Origin: Azospirillum cavernae
Lineage (GTDB): Bacteria; Pseudomonadota; Alphaproteobacteria; Azospirillales; Azospirillaceae
NCBI RefSeq assembly: GCF_003590795.1
Contig: NZ_QYUL01000002.1
Span: forward strand, 1,047,001-1,111,000
Reading direction: 5' to 3'
DNA length: 64,000 nt
Part shown: positions 8,076-17,122 of the stretch, one piece after another
Layout: every line of letters begins with the position of its first letter
Numbering within the stretch: the stretch's first letter is position 1
The notes under the pieces: generated by a model
The model's database searches: none
Told to the model about the DNA's origin: nothing
The model's input: only the letters and a program-made list of their open reading frames with translations
Translations under genes and position numbers: made by a program

Positions 8076-9674
8076 ATGTCGGTCGGCGTGTCGTTGGATC
8101 AGCAGTGGGCGCGCATTCGCGGACGCCTGAAAGACGAAGTGGGCGAGATCGCCTACCGCAGTTGGCTTCAGCCCCTGTCCGTCGCCAGCATGACCGGCGG
8201 CGAGGTGTGCATCGTCGTGCCGACGCGCTTCATGCGCGATTGGGTTCTCACCCACTACGCCGACCGGATTCGCGCCCTGTGGTCGGGCGAAAACCCCGAC
8301 GTGCATTCCATCGACGTGGTGGTCGCCTCGACCAACGCGCCCGCCGTTCTGACCGCCGACAACGACGACCGCGACGATCCTCCGCCCAATCGCGGCCATG
8401 ATCGAGGAGCGGATCGGGCCGGGGACCGTGTTGCGGATCGCGGCGAGTCCCGTTCGCCCTTTTCGACCTCGCCCGAACGGCGGCTGTCCAGCGCGTCCGA
8501 TTCGGGCAGCGCGGCGGCGGGGCATGTCGCGGCGGCGGCCTCCTCGCCCTATGGCGGGGCGGCGGCGGCGGTCTACACCTCGTCCTCTTATGGCGGGGCG
8601 TCGGACGAATCGCCGAACGGCGTTCCGGCGATTTTGGAGGACCGCTCCGACCTGTCGGCGGCGCTCGACCCGCGTTTCACCTTTGAGAATTTCGTCGTCG
8701 GCAAGCCGAACGAGCTGGCGCACGCCGCCGCCCGCCGCGTCGCCGACGCCACCACCGTCACCTTCAACCCGCTGTTCCTGTATGGCGGCGTCGGTCTGGG
8801 CAAGACCCACCTGATGCACGCGCTGGCCTGGCAGATCCGCAAGAATGATCCGAACCGCAAGGTGCTTTACCTGTCGGCGGAAAAGTTCATGTACCAGTTC
8901 ATCCGCGCCCTGCGCTTCAAGGACACGATGGCCTTCAAGCAGCAGTTCCGTTCGGTGGACGTGCTGATGATCGACGACGTGCAGTTCATCAGCGGCAAGG
9001 ATTCCACGCAGGAGGAGTTCTTCCACACCTTCAACGCGCTGGTCGATCAGAACCGGCAGGTCATCATCTCCGCCGACAAAAGCCCGTCCGATCTGGAAGG
9101 GATGGAGGAGCGCTTGCGCTCCCGCCTGGGTTGGGGTTTGGTCGCCGACATCCACCCGACCACCTATGAGCTGCGGCTGGGGATTCTCCAGGCCAAGGCC
9201 GACGCGCTTCAGGCGACGATTCCGCTGAAGGTGCTGGAGTTCCTGGCCCACAAAATCACCTCCAACGTGCGCGAGCTGGAAGGGGCGTTGAACCGCATCG
9301 TCGCTCACGCCGATCTGGTCGGGCGCTCCATCTCGCTGGAAACGACGCAGGAGGTGCTGCACGATCTGCTGCGCGCCAACGACCGCCGCGTCACCATCGA
9401 CGAGATCCAAAAGCGCGTCGCCGAGCATTACAACATCCGCGTCGCCGACATGCATTCCGCCCGCCGCGCCCGCGCGGTGGCCCGGCCCCGGCAGATCGCC
9501 ATGTATCTGGCCAAGCAGTTGACCGCCCGCTCCCTGCCGGAAATCGGCCGCAAGTTCGGCGGGCGCGACCACACCACGGTGATGCACGCGGTCAAAAAGG
9601 TGGACGAGCTGCGCGCCACCGACCCGTCCTTCGCCGAGGACGTCGAACTGCTGCGGCGGATGCTGGAAAACTGA
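8076..9674 (+). CDS. dnaA: Chromosomal replication initiator protein DnaA
   Basis: A 532-aa initiator ATPase that binds DnaA boxes and opens the origin. Domain I spans about residues 1-85. It is followed by a long low-complexity linker (about 95-190, first Asp/Arg-rich then Ala/Ser/Gly-rich). The AAA+ domain has Walker A GGVGLGKTHL near residue 240 and Walker B VLMIDDVQFI. The DNA-binding domain IV ends with ARPRQIAMYLAK and GGRDHTTVMHAVKKV near 490-510. The gene is separate from dnaN, as is common in alphaproteobacteria, and follows rpsT. The unusually long upstream region probably carries its cell-cycle control. Confidence 0.97.
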   Translation: MSVGVSLDQQWARIRGRLKDEVGEIAYRSWLQPLSVASMTGGEVCIVVPTRFMRDWVLTHYADRIRALWSGENPDVHSIDVVVASTNAPAVLTADNDDRDDPPPNRGHDRGADRAGDRVADRGESRSPFSTSPERRLSSASDSGSAAAGHVAAAASSPYGGAAAAVYTSSSYGGASDESPNGVPAILEDRSDLSAALDPRFTFENFVVGKPNELAHAAARRVADATTVTFNPLFLYGGVGLGKTHLMHALAWQIRKNDPNRKVLYLSAEKFMYQFIRALRFKDTMAFKQQFRSVDVLMIDDVQFISGKDSTQEEFFHTFNALVDQNRQVIISADKSPSDLEGMEERLRSRLGWGLVADIHPTTYELRLGILQAKADALQATIPLKVLEFLAHKITSNVRELEGALNRIVAHADLVGRSISLETTQEVLHDLLRANDRRVTIDEIQKRVAEHYNIRVADMHSARRARAVARPRQIAMYLAKQLTARSLPEIGRKFGGRDHTTVMHAVKKVDELRATDPSFAEDVELLRRMLEN

Positions 9675-9821
9675 CCCGGATTCGGGGCAAAGCCGGGCAA
9701 AGCGGGGCGGGCGCGGCGAAGCGTATCAGCCCCTGACCTTTGGCTGGATTTATGTGACTTTTGGCTAGAATCCTGCGACAAGCCCAACCATCGGGTTGCA
9801 TGGTTGGGGAGTTGACGCGCC

Positions 9822-10751
9822 ATGGAGACCAGCGTCCTCGTCGTTGACGACTCGGCGGTTGTTCGCAGGATCATCAAAGAGCTTCTGGAGCGTTACGAGT
9901 ACCGCGTCCTGCTCGCCAAGGACGGCGAGGAGGCGTTGGCGATCTATCGCCGCGAAGACGTCCATGTGGTCATCACCGATCTGGAAATGCCCAAGATGAA
10001 CGGGCTGGAGCTGTGTTGGCTGATCCGGGCGGACGACGACCAGCACCGCACCTTCACCATCCTGATGACCACCGACGCCGACAGCCAACGCCGGATCGAG
10101 GCGTTTGACGCCGGGGCCGACGAGTTCCTGACCAAACCCATCGACCTGCCGATGCTGCGCGCCCGCGTGCGCGCCGGGGAACGCATCACCCGGACGCACC
10201 GCGTCATGGCCGACCTGCTGAACACCGATTATTTGACCGGGGTGATGAACCGCCGCCATTTCATGGAGCGGCTGGAACGCGCCCATGACGGGGCGGCGCG
10301 CCACAGCGCGCCACCGCTGGCGCTCGCCATGTTCGACATCGATCATTTCAAGGCGATCAACGACACCCACGGCCATTCCAACGGCGATCTGGCGCTGAAG
10401 CGCTTTGCTGAAAATTGCGCGGCGCTGGTCCCGGAGGGCGGCTTTCTCGGGCGGCTGGGCGGCGAGGAGTTCGGCATGGTCCTGCCCGCCGGGGATCTGG
10501 AGGCGACGGTCGCCGGGCTGGAACGAATCCGCGAATCCACCGCCGCGCTGACGACCGTCACGGCGGACGGCGTGGGCTTTCAATTCACGGTCAGCGTCGG
10601 CGTTTGTCTGGCGCCGGGAGCCGAGTCGGTCGCCGCCCTGCTGGCGCGGGCCGACGAGGCGCTTTATTTCGCCAAACGCAGCGGGCGCAACCGCACCGTC
10701 GTCTGCGGAACGGACGGCGTGGTCCTCAAGGCGCGCTTTTACGTGATGTGA
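9822..10751 (+). CDS. Response regulator with GGDEF domain (putative diguanylate cyclase)
   Basis: A 309-aa two-domain protein. The N-terminal CheY-like receiver has acidic residues D9/D10 and phospho-acceptor Asp53 (VVITDLEMPKMNG), with the conserved Lys in LTKPIDLP. The C-terminal GGDEF domain carries an intact GGEEF active site (LGRLGGEEFGMVL), so it should make cyclic di-GMP. No RxxD inhibitory site is visible five residues before GGEEF, implying weak product feedback. It is PleD-like in layout but with one receiver only. No sensor kinase is encoded next to it. Confidence 0.9.
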   Translation: METSVLVVDDSAVVRRIIKELLERYEYRVLLAKDGEEALAIYRREDVHVVITDLEMPKMNGLELCWLIRADDDQHRTFTILMTTDADSQRRIEAFDAGADEFLTKPIDLPMLRARVRAGERITRTHRVMADLLNTDYLTGVMNRRHFMERLERAHDGAARHSAPPLALAMFDIDHFKAINDTHGHSNGDLALKRFAENCAALVPEGGFLGRLGGEEFGMVLPAGDLEATVAGLERIRESTAALTTVTADGVGFQFTVSVGVCLAPGAESVAALLARADEALYFAKRSGRNRTVVCGTDGVVLKARFYVM

Positions 10752-10940
10752 TCGGCCCCGCCGGATGTGACGGCGCCGAGTCGGCGCGATGACGACCGTA
10801 TGAAGTTTGGCCAGATGGCGCGGTCCCCCATGGACGACCGCCGATTCTCTCGTGCACACTCCTTGCCCTATGCGGAAGCCGGACGACGCCTGCGCGGTCT
10901 GGCCCATGCCAACGCTTTGAGAACAGGGAGATTGGGCGCC

Positions 10941-12146
10941 ATGCCGACGACCACGCCGACGCTTGCCACCGCCGCCGCCGCGATGACCGAATCCCAGCGA
11001 TCCAGCGTCGAAACCCAACGCGCCGCGAAGAGCTTCTCCCGCCGCCTGCTGCTGAAGAGCGCCGCCGCCGTCGCGGGCGTCGCCTCGGTCGGTCCCTACA
11101 TCCTGCGGGAAGGCCATGCGGCCTCCGGCTCCGTGAAGATCTTCTCCTGGGCCGGTTACATCAGCCCGGACATGCTGGCCGATTTCGAGAAGAAGACCGG
11201 CGTCAAGGCGACCCTGACCGAATACGGCACCAACGACGAACTGCTGAACCAGTTGAAGGCGACCGGCGGCGCCGGGTTCGACATCATCCACCCCACGGTG
11301 GACCGCGTGCCGAACTACGTCGAATTCGATCTGGTCCAGGCCATCGACGAGTCGAAGGTCAAGTGGGACGGCTGCCTGAAATCGTCGGTCGATGGGTCCG
11401 CCGGGATGGGCGGCGTCGTCGGCGGCAAGCGTTACTTCGCGCCGGCCGATTGGGGCACGGAGGCGCTGGCCTATGACATGAAGAAGGCCCCGCTGGTCTA
11501 TGGAACCGCCAGCTACGGCGATCTGTGGTCGCCCGCCAACGCGGGCAAGGTGACGCTGCGCGGCCATTCCTCGCTGATCGGCATCGGCCTGTGGCTGGAA
11601 AGCCAGGGCAAGCTGCCGCACCCGATCCGCGACCAGTTCAAGGACGAGGCCAAGGCGCGCGCCAACTTCGACGCCATCCTGAAGGTCGCCGCCGCCAACA
11701 AGAAGTCGGTCGCCCAATTCTGGACCAACGAGAACGAGGCGCAGGGCGCCTTCCGCACCAACGGTTGCGTCATCGGCCAGACCTGGGACTCGACCGCCGT
11801 CGCGCTGCGCAAGGAAGGGCTGCCGGTCCGCTACATCGCGCCGAAGGAAGGCTCGCTGGCCTGGATGGAAGGCTTCGCCATTCCCAAGAAGGCGGAGAAT
11901 CTGGACAACGCCTACGCCTGGATCAACTGGTTCTACACCCCGCAGGCGGGCGCGCTCTACACCAACTTCTCCGGCATCTCCAGCACGGCGGTTGGCGCGG
12001 AAGCGCATCTGACCGACCTGAACAAGCAGTTCTTCGCCGACGCCTATCCGGGCGACGCGCTGCAAAAGCTGTGGTGGTGGCCGATCCAGGAAGCCTGGTA
12101 CGTCTCGATCCGCAACGAGTATCAGGACCGCTTCCTGGCGGCGTGA
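10941..12146 (+). CDS. Polyamine-type ABC transporter substrate-binding protein
   Basis: A 401-aa periplasmic solute-binding protein of the PotD/PotF type, delivering spermidine, putrescine or a related cation to the ABC transporter encoded by the following genes. ATG 10941 follows a GGGAG ribosome-binding site; an internal ATG at 10983 is the alternative. The N-terminus holds a twin-arginine signal (FSRRLLLKSAAAVAG). The mature protein begins near SGSVKIFSWAGYISPDMLADF, with the family's FDIIHPT and ADWGTEALAYD motifs. Substrate cannot be fixed from sequence. A palindromic repeat lies between it and the ATPase gene. Confidence 0.88.
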   Translation: MPTTTPTLATAAAAMTESQRSSVETQRAAKSFSRRLLLKSAAAVAGVASVGPYILREGHAASGSVKIFSWAGYISPDMLADFEKKTGVKATLTEYGTNDELLNQLKATGGAGFDIIHPTVDRVPNYVEFDLVQAIDESKVKWDGCLKSSVDGSAGMGGVVGGKRYFAPADWGTEALAYDMKKAPLVYGTASYGDLWSPANAGKVTLRGHSSLIGIGLWLESQGKLPHPIRDQFKDEAKARANFDAILKVAAANKKSVAQFWTNENEAQGAFRTNGCVIGQTWDSTAVALRKEGLPVRYIAPKEGSLAWMEGFAIPKKAENLDNAYAWINWFYTPQAGALYTNFSGISSTAVGAEAHLTDLNKQFFADAYPGDALQKLWWWPIQEAWYVSIRNEYQDRFLAA

Positions 12147-12176
12147 GGCTTGGCGTGATTGTGGGGGGAGCGCTTC

Positions 12177-12287
12177 GCCCCCTCCCTAACCCTCCCCCGC
12201 CTGTGGCGGGAGAGGGAACTCCGCTGGATTTCGGCAAAGCTCCCGCCCCCTCTCCCGCCGCAGGCGGGGGAGGGATGGGGAGGGGGC
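12177..12287. repeat. GC-rich palindromic repeat, copy 1
   Basis: A roughly 110-bp inverted repeat starting GCCCCCTCCCTAACCCTCCC and ending with its near complement ending GGGGAGGGGGC, with inner arms CCCCCGCC...GGCGGG. Near-identical elements lie at 20171-20293 and 57893-58000. It sits between the binding-protein and ATPase genes of one transporter, where the hairpin could affect expression ratio. Confidence 0.85.
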
Positions 12288-12300
12288 ATGAGGTGACGGC

Positions 12301-13356
12301 ATGAGCCAAGACGTTCAACTCGATTCCGTGACCATGCGGTTCGGCGCGGCGGTCGCCGTCAACAACGTGTCGCTGACCATCCAGGCCGGGGAGTTTTTCA
12401 GCTTTCTGGGGCCGTCGGGCTGCGGCAAGACGACGATCCTGCGGATGATTTCCGGCTTCATGGAGCCGACCGGCGGGGCCATCCGCATCGGCGGCGCCGA
12501 CATGCGCGGCATCGGCCCGAACAAGCGGCCCACCGCGCTGATCTTCCAGAATCTGGCGCTGTTTCCGCTGATGACGGTGGCCGAGAACATCGGGTTCGGG
12601 CTGGAGGTGCGCGGCGTGCCCTCCGCCGACCGGCAACGCCGGGTGCGCGAACTGTTGGAACTGGTCGCCCTGCCCGAGACGGCGGAGAAGCGCGTCACCG
12701 ACCTGTCGGGCGGCCAACGCCAGCGCATCGCCATCGCCCGCGCCCTGGCGGTCGAACCGGCGGTGCTGCTGCTGGACGAACCGCTGTCGGCGCTGGATCT
12801 GAAGCTGCGCCAGCACATGCGGGCGGAGTTGCGCGAGTTGCAGCGGCGCACCGGCGTGACCTTCATCTACATCACCCACGACCAGGGCGAGGCGCTGACC
12901 ATGTCCGACCGCATCGGCGTGATGTCGCGCGGCGTGCTGGAGCAGGTGGGCGACGGGCCAAGCGTCTATGACCACCCGGAATCCGCCTTCGTCGCGTCCT
13001 TCGTCGGCGAAACCAACCGCTTTGACGGGACGGTGGCGGAATCGGCGGAGGGCTGGGCGGTGCTCGACACCGGCTTTGGCCGTCTGCGCGGGCGCAACCC
13101 CCGGCGGCTGGCGCCCGGCGACCGCGCCACCCTGTTCGTCCGCCCGGAACGGTTGACGCTGGGGCAGGACGAAAACGCGCTGGAGGCCCGCGTCAGCCAC
13201 CGCGATTTCGAGGGGGCCTTCGTCAACGCCTTCCTGGACGGCGGGTTGATGGCGCAGGTGCCGCATTTGGGCCATGACCCGGCTTTCATCCCCGGCGAAT
13301 CGGCCCGGCTTGGCTTCCGCGCGGCGGACGCGGTGGCGTTGCCGACCGCGTCCTGA
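12301..13356 (+). CDS. Polyamine-type ABC transporter ATP-binding protein
   Basis: A 351-aa PotA-like ATPase that powers the membrane complex. It has Walker A GPSGCGKTT, the ABC signature LSGGQRQRIAIARAL, Walker B LLLDEPLSALD and the H-loop THDQGEAL. A C-terminal extension from about residue 240 corresponds to the TOBE domain typical of the PotA/UgpC group. It is on the same strand as the binding-protein gene, but its permease partners begin only at 16228, beyond an opposing copper operon. Confidence 0.92.
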   Translation: MSQDVQLDSVTMRFGAAVAVNNVSLTIQAGEFFSFLGPSGCGKTTILRMISGFMEPTGGAIRIGGADMRGIGPNKRPTALIFQNLALFPLMTVAENIGFGLEVRGVPSADRQRRVRELLELVALPETAEKRVTDLSGGQRQRIAIARALAVEPAVLLLDEPLSALDLKLRQHMRAELRELQRRTGVTFIYITHDQGEALTMSDRIGVMSRGVLEQVGDGPSVYDHPESAFVASFVGETNRFDGTVAESAEGWAVLDTGFGRLRGRNPRRLAPGDRATLFVRPERLTLGQDENALEARVSHRDFEGAFVNAFLDGGLMAQVPHLGHDPAFIPGESARLGFRAADAVALPTAS

Positions 13357-13365
13357 GGCGCATCC

Positions 13366-15069
13366 TTACTTGTCTGGCCCTTGCTCGCCCACCGTCAGGC
13401 TGGCGCGGAAGATCGCCTTCTCGAAATCGTCGATCAGCGCGTCGACCCGGATGTCCCAGCGTCCGGCCAGCGGCAGGGTCAGGCCGTCCAAGCGATAGAC
13501 GCCGGGGCCGCTGCGGGTTGGGCGGCGGCTCAGCGGCTCAATCCCGGCGGCGGGCTGCGACAGCTCCACCGACAGCTCTTTCGGGTCGAACGGGGCGCCG
13601 TCGGGCTGGGCCAGATGCAGGGTCAGCCGGTTGGCCCCGACGCGCGCGGGATCCAGGTCGATCACCGCTTGCCGTCCCTTGGCGGTCGCCACGCTGCTGT
13701 AGCCGACGGGGGCCTCGATCACCGGCTTGACCAGCGTGCGCGGCGGCGGCGTGGTTCCCAAGGCGGCGGTCAGCAGGACCACCAGCCCCATCACCGCGAC
13801 CTCCAGCGTGACGCTCAGGCTCAGCAGCCGATTCGCCCGCTCCCGCGCCGCCCGCGCGCCGTTTTCCAGCGTCGGGGTCAGCCACAGCCGGTTGACGGTC
13901 GCCAACCCAAGCAGCAGCGCGACGCCGATCATCTTCACCAGCCAGAATTGCCCATAGGCGGTGGAGCCGATCCGGTCGGGATCGGTGATCTGAAGCGCGC
14001 TCAACCCCGCTCCGGCGACGATCAGCAGGGCGACGACCCAAACCGCGCCGTGGGAGAAGCGGCGCACGAGCCGCGCCGCCTCCAACGCCGGGGCGTGGCG
14101 CAGGATGGCGCGCAACGGCCCCAGCGCCCCCAGCCAGAAGGCGGCGGTCAACCCATGCAGCCCGACCAGCGGCGCGGCGAGCCAGGACGGCGGCGCGGTG
14201 GCGGCGTGGCCGGTGACGGTCAGCGCGCCGATGGCGATCAACGCGCCAAGCAGCAGCGTGAGGGTTCCGCCGACACCCGTCCGGTTGCGCCACAGCCCGA
14301 CGGCCAGCAGGGCCAAACCGGACAGCGCGATGGCGGCGCTGGTCCCGCCGGTGCTGGCCAGAACCGCCCGCCAGGCCTCGGGCGTCAGCAGGGCCAGCGG
14401 CGACTCGCCGATCAGCAGCGCCCCGGTCAGCCCGAGATTGAGCGGAACCGCCAGCGCGGCCAGCGCGACCGTCACGCGCAGCCGGGCCAAACGGCCCAAC
14501 GGCGCCCAATCCCGCCCGGTGCGGAAGGCCGCCCCCGGCGCCACCAGCGCGAGAAACAGCCCGCCGCCCGCCGCCGCCAGCAGGCTGCTGTAATGCAGCG
14601 CGCGGGCCGCCATGGCGGCGAGCAGGGCGAGGTTGCGGCCCCGCTCCTCCGCCTGTTCCGGGCGTTCGGGCGTCATGCCGACGCCGAACAGCAGGGATCC
14701 CGCCACCGGATGCCCGTCGCCCGACGTCACCCGGTAGCTGACCGTGTAGGGGCCGGGGGTGGCGGGCAGCGGCGGCAACGGCACGCGCAGGGCGTCGTCG
14801 CTGGCGACCGCCGGGCCGGGCAGAACCAGCGCGCCGCCCGGCCCGAAGGCGTGGATGGCGACCGGCGTCACCGGCTCGTTGAAGCGCAGGCGGATGTCGG
14901 CGGGCGGACGTTCCACCCGCGCGCCGTCCGCCGGGCTGGATTCCATCAGCACCGCGTGCGCCTGGGCCAGCGTCGGCAGGAGGACCAAGGCCAGGAGGAG
15001 GGCGAGAAGACGCGCCCAATCCCCTCGTCCCGCCGGGGGGAGAGGGGGCGTGGCGGGCAGGCCGGTCAC
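13366..15069 (-). CDS. CopC-CopD fusion copper-transport protein (YcnJ-like)
   Basis: A 567-aa protein. After a signal sequence ending LAQAHA, an N-terminal CopC-like domain (HAVLMESSPADGARV, RLRFNEPV) should bind copper in the periplasm. It is followed by a multi-helix CopD membrane domain and a C-terminal periplasmic domain resembling YtkA/FixH-type modules (LTLHLAQPDG...LAGRWDIRVDALID). The architecture matches YcnJ-type copper importers. The ATG overlaps the stop codon of the upstream gene (ATGA). The first 18 residues (TPPLPPAGRGDW) are encoded by sequence resembling the local GC-rich repeat, so the N-terminus may have been extended by a repeat insertion. Confidence 0.88.
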   Translation of the reverse strand: MTGLPATPPLPPAGRGDWARLLALLLALVLLPTLAQAHAVLMESSPADGARVERPPADIRLRFNEPVTPVAIHAFGPGGALVLPGPAVASDDALRVPLPPLPATPGPYTVSYRVTSGDGHPVAGSLLFGVGMTPERPEQAEERGRNLALLAAMAARALHYSSLLAAAGGGLFLALVAPGAAFRTGRDWAPLGRLARLRVTVALAALAVPLNLGLTGALLIGESPLALLTPEAWRAVLASTGGTSAAIALSGLALLAVGLWRNRTGVGGTLTLLLGALIAIGALTVTGHAATAPPSWLAAPLVGLHGLTAAFWLGALGPLRAILRHAPALEAARLVRRFSHGAVWVVALLIVAGAGLSALQITDPDRIGSTAYGQFWLVKMIGVALLLGLATVNRLWLTPTLENGARAARERANRLLSLSVTLEVAVMGLVVLLTAALGTTPPPRTLVKPVIEAPVGYSSVATAKGRQAVIDLDPARVGANRLTLHLAQPDGAPFDPKELSVELSQPAAGIEPLSRRPTRSGPGVYRLDGLTLPLAGRWDIRVDALIDDFEKAIFRASLTVGEQGPDK

Positions 15070-15602
15070 GGCTTGGCCGTCAGCGTGACGCTGGGCGCCG
15101 GTTCCTTGTAATCATGGGCGTCCTTGCCGGGTTCGGGGATTTCGATCCAGCGGTTGACGCCCTTTTCGCATTCCTGCACCACCGGGACGTAAATCACGGT
15201 TCCGGCGGGCTTTTCGGGCAGTTTGGCCTGGAAGACGAACTCGTCGTACCAGGCGTCCGGCAGGTTGCCGCCGGTCCATGTCACCTCGGTCACGCCCTTG
15301 GTGATGGTCTTGCCGTGGCTTTCATAGGGGGTGGCGTAGGGGCCTTCGGTGGTGGTCAGCGTCCAGCCGATCTTGGGCATCGGCTTCACCGACACCACGC
15401 CCTCCGGGATGCGGACGCGAATCGCGGTGGTGGCGCTGCCGTCGCAGCCATGGCCGATGCGGATCACCGCCTTGTAATAGCTGCCGCTCGGGGCCTGCTT
15501 GGTTTCCAACGTGGCGTGGGCCGAGGCGTCGGCGGGGAGGATCGCGGCGGACAGGGCGAGGAGTCCGGCGGCGGCAAGCGCGGCGCGGGTGGGGCGGATC
15601 AT
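15066..15602 (-). CDS. YcnI-like copper-associated exported protein (DUF1775)
   Basis: A 178-aa exported protein. A signal peptide ends at ADASA, so the mature protein begins HATLETKQAPSGSYYKA. The N-terminal His exposed after cleavage is the known copper ligand of YcnI proteins. The RIGHGCDGSATTAIRVRIPEG segment is the DUF1775 hallmark. It overlaps the CopC-CopD gene by 4 nt and follows the DUF2946 gene, a recurrent copper-uptake trio. It probably hands copper to the membrane protein, useful here because the cbb3 oxidase encoded nearby needs Cu(B). Confidence 0.9.
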   Translation of the reverse strand: MIRPTRAALAAAGLLALSAAILPADASAHATLETKQAPSGSYYKAVIRIGHGCDGSATTAIRVRIPEGVVSVKPMPKIGWTLTTTEGPYATPYESHGKTITKGVTEVTWTGGNLPDAWYDEFVFQAKLPEKPAGTVIYVPVVQECEKGVNRWIEIPEPGKDAHDYKEPAPSVTLTAKP

Positions 15603-15653
15603 GGATGGGCGCTCCGAAAAACACGGGTCTGACGAAAAAACGGATGGAAACGG

Positions 15654-16061
15654 TCAGACCGGGATCGGCGGGGCGCGGGCGGCGAAGGGGCGGGCGCTGC
15701 GGTCGGCGCGCAGGACGGCGCGGACCGGAATCGGCGCGGCGGAGGCGACGGAGGTCGGCGGCGAAAGCTGCGGCCCGGCGGCGGGGCCGAGCGCCCCGTC
15801 GGCGACCGACAGGCAGATCGGGCAGTGCTGGAGATGATCGCCGGGGGGCGCCGGTTGATCGGGGGCCGGTTGATCGGGAGAGGTCCGCCCGCTCCCCGGC
15901 GCTTGGCACAGCCCGCTTTCCAGACCGGCCAAGAGACGCAGGGACGGCGGGACATGCCAGCCCATGACCAGGGCGTGGACCAGCAGAACCGCCACGGCGA
16001 CCAGCGCCGTCGCCGCGTTCCATTGTTCTGCGCCTGTTCGTTTGCGACCCTGTGCGACCAT
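15654..16061 (-). CDS. DUF2946-like membrane-anchored protein of the copper operon
   Basis: A 135-aa protein with one N-terminal hydrophobic segment (ATALVAVAVLLVHALVMGW) and a periplasmic Pro-rich tail. The tail contains HLQHCPICLSVADG, the CPxC-type motif of the DUF2946 family, which is found with copper genes. It is the first gene of the minus-strand trio. The gap to the permease gene on the other strand (16062-16227) must hold both divergent promoters. Confidence 0.78.
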   Translation of the reverse strand: MVAQGRKRTGAEQWNAATALVAVAVLLVHALVMGWHVPPSLRLLAGLESGLCQAPGSGRTSPDQPAPDQPAPPGDHLQHCPICLSVADGALGPAAGPQLSPPTSVASAAPIPVRAVLRADRSARPFAARAPPIPV

Positions 16062-16227
16062 GGCGAGGACTATGGCGTTCGATCTTTTGTCTGCAAAGGG
16101 TGAAATGCGCCGGGAAGACCGCCGCTGTCACACGGGCGCGCTTGCGTCGGGCAAAAGCCCCATGATAGGCGTGGGTTGTTCGGTTTCGTCATTATTCACC
16201 CGTTCAACGATGGGAGCGGCCTGCGCG

Positions 16228-17112
16228 ATGACCGAGGTGATTCGTCGTTACGGCCCGGTTCTGACCGGCCTGATCCTGCTGGCGGTGGCGCTGTGGCTGG
16301 CGTTGCTGGTCGTGCTGCCGCAGGTGATGATGGTGGACTTCTCCTTCCGCCCGGCGCTGCCGCCGTCCAAGCTGGGCGGGCCGGAAGACGTCTACACGGT
16401 CAAGAATTACGCCACGCTGTGGACCAACCAGATCCATCTGGCGATCTTCCTGAAGACCATCTGGGCCAGCGCCCTGGTCACGGCGGTGACGCTGGCGGTC
16501 TGTTACCCGGTCGCCTTCTATCTGGCGCAGGTCGCGCCGAAAAAGCGGCTGCCGCTGTTGATGCTGATGCTGGTGGTGCCCTTCTGGATCAACGAGCTGC
16601 TGCGCACCTTCGCCTGGTACATCATCCTGGCCTTCAACGGGCTGTTGAACACGCTGCTGGTGGCGCTGGGGATTTTCGACGAGCCGCAACGGCTGCTGGG
16701 CGGCGACGTCGGCGTGATCGTTGGCATGGTCTATGTCTACATCCTGTTCATGGTCTTCCCGCTCTACAACGCCATCGAATCGCTGGACCGCAACCAGATC
16801 GAGGCGGCGCGCGATCTGGGGGCCAGTTGGCTGCGCATCCATTGGCGGGTGGTGCTGCCGCACGCCAAGCCGGGCATCGCGGTCGGCTGCATCATGACCT
16901 TCATGCTGGCGGCGGGCAGCTACGCCGTTCCGGCCCTGCTGGGCGGGCCGCAAAGCCGCTGGTTCACCGAGGTCATCTACAACTGGTTCTTCGAGGGCGG
17001 AAACTGGAACCAGGGGGCGGCCTACGCCTTCATCCTGCTGGTTCTGTGCATCGGCGTCATCATGACCGCGATGAAGCTGTTCCGCGTCGGCCTCACGGAT
17101 ATTGCCAAGTAA
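16228..17112 (+). CDS. Polyamine-type ABC transporter permease (PotB-like)
   Basis: A 294-aa inner-membrane permease with about six hydrophobic helices. The EAA loop that docks to the ATPase is NQIEAARDLGASWLRIHWRV, followed by LPHAKPGI. The start at 16228 (MTEVIRRYG) is preceded by GGGAG; a slightly earlier ATG at 16209 is possible. It is immediately upstream of the second permease. Its ATPase and binding-protein partners lie on the same strand 3-5 kb upstream, separated by the copper operon. Confidence 0.9.
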   Translation: MTEVIRRYGPVLTGLILLAVALWLALLVVLPQVMMVDFSFRPALPPSKLGGPEDVYTVKNYATLWTNQIHLAIFLKTIWASALVTAVTLAVCYPVAFYLAQVAPKKRLPLLMLMLVVPFWINELLRTFAWYIILAFNGLLNTLLVALGIFDEPQRLLGGDVGVIVGMVYVYILFMVFPLYNAIESLDRNQIEAARDLGASWLRIHWRVVLPHAKPGIAVGCIMTFMLAAGSYAVPALLGGPQSRWFTEVIYNWFFEGGNWNQGAAYAFILLVLCIGVIMTAMKLFRVGLTDIAK

Positions 17113-17122
17113 GGATAGCCTG

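Noticed and set aside
9765..12065. 766-codon minus-strand open frame
   Set aside because: Lies opposite the receiver-GGDEF and binding-protein genes, both well supported; the sequence has no domain.
13381..15111. 576-codon plus-strand frame opposite the copC-copD fusion
   Set aside because: Translated product is Gln/Arg/Gly repeats typical of antisense frames.
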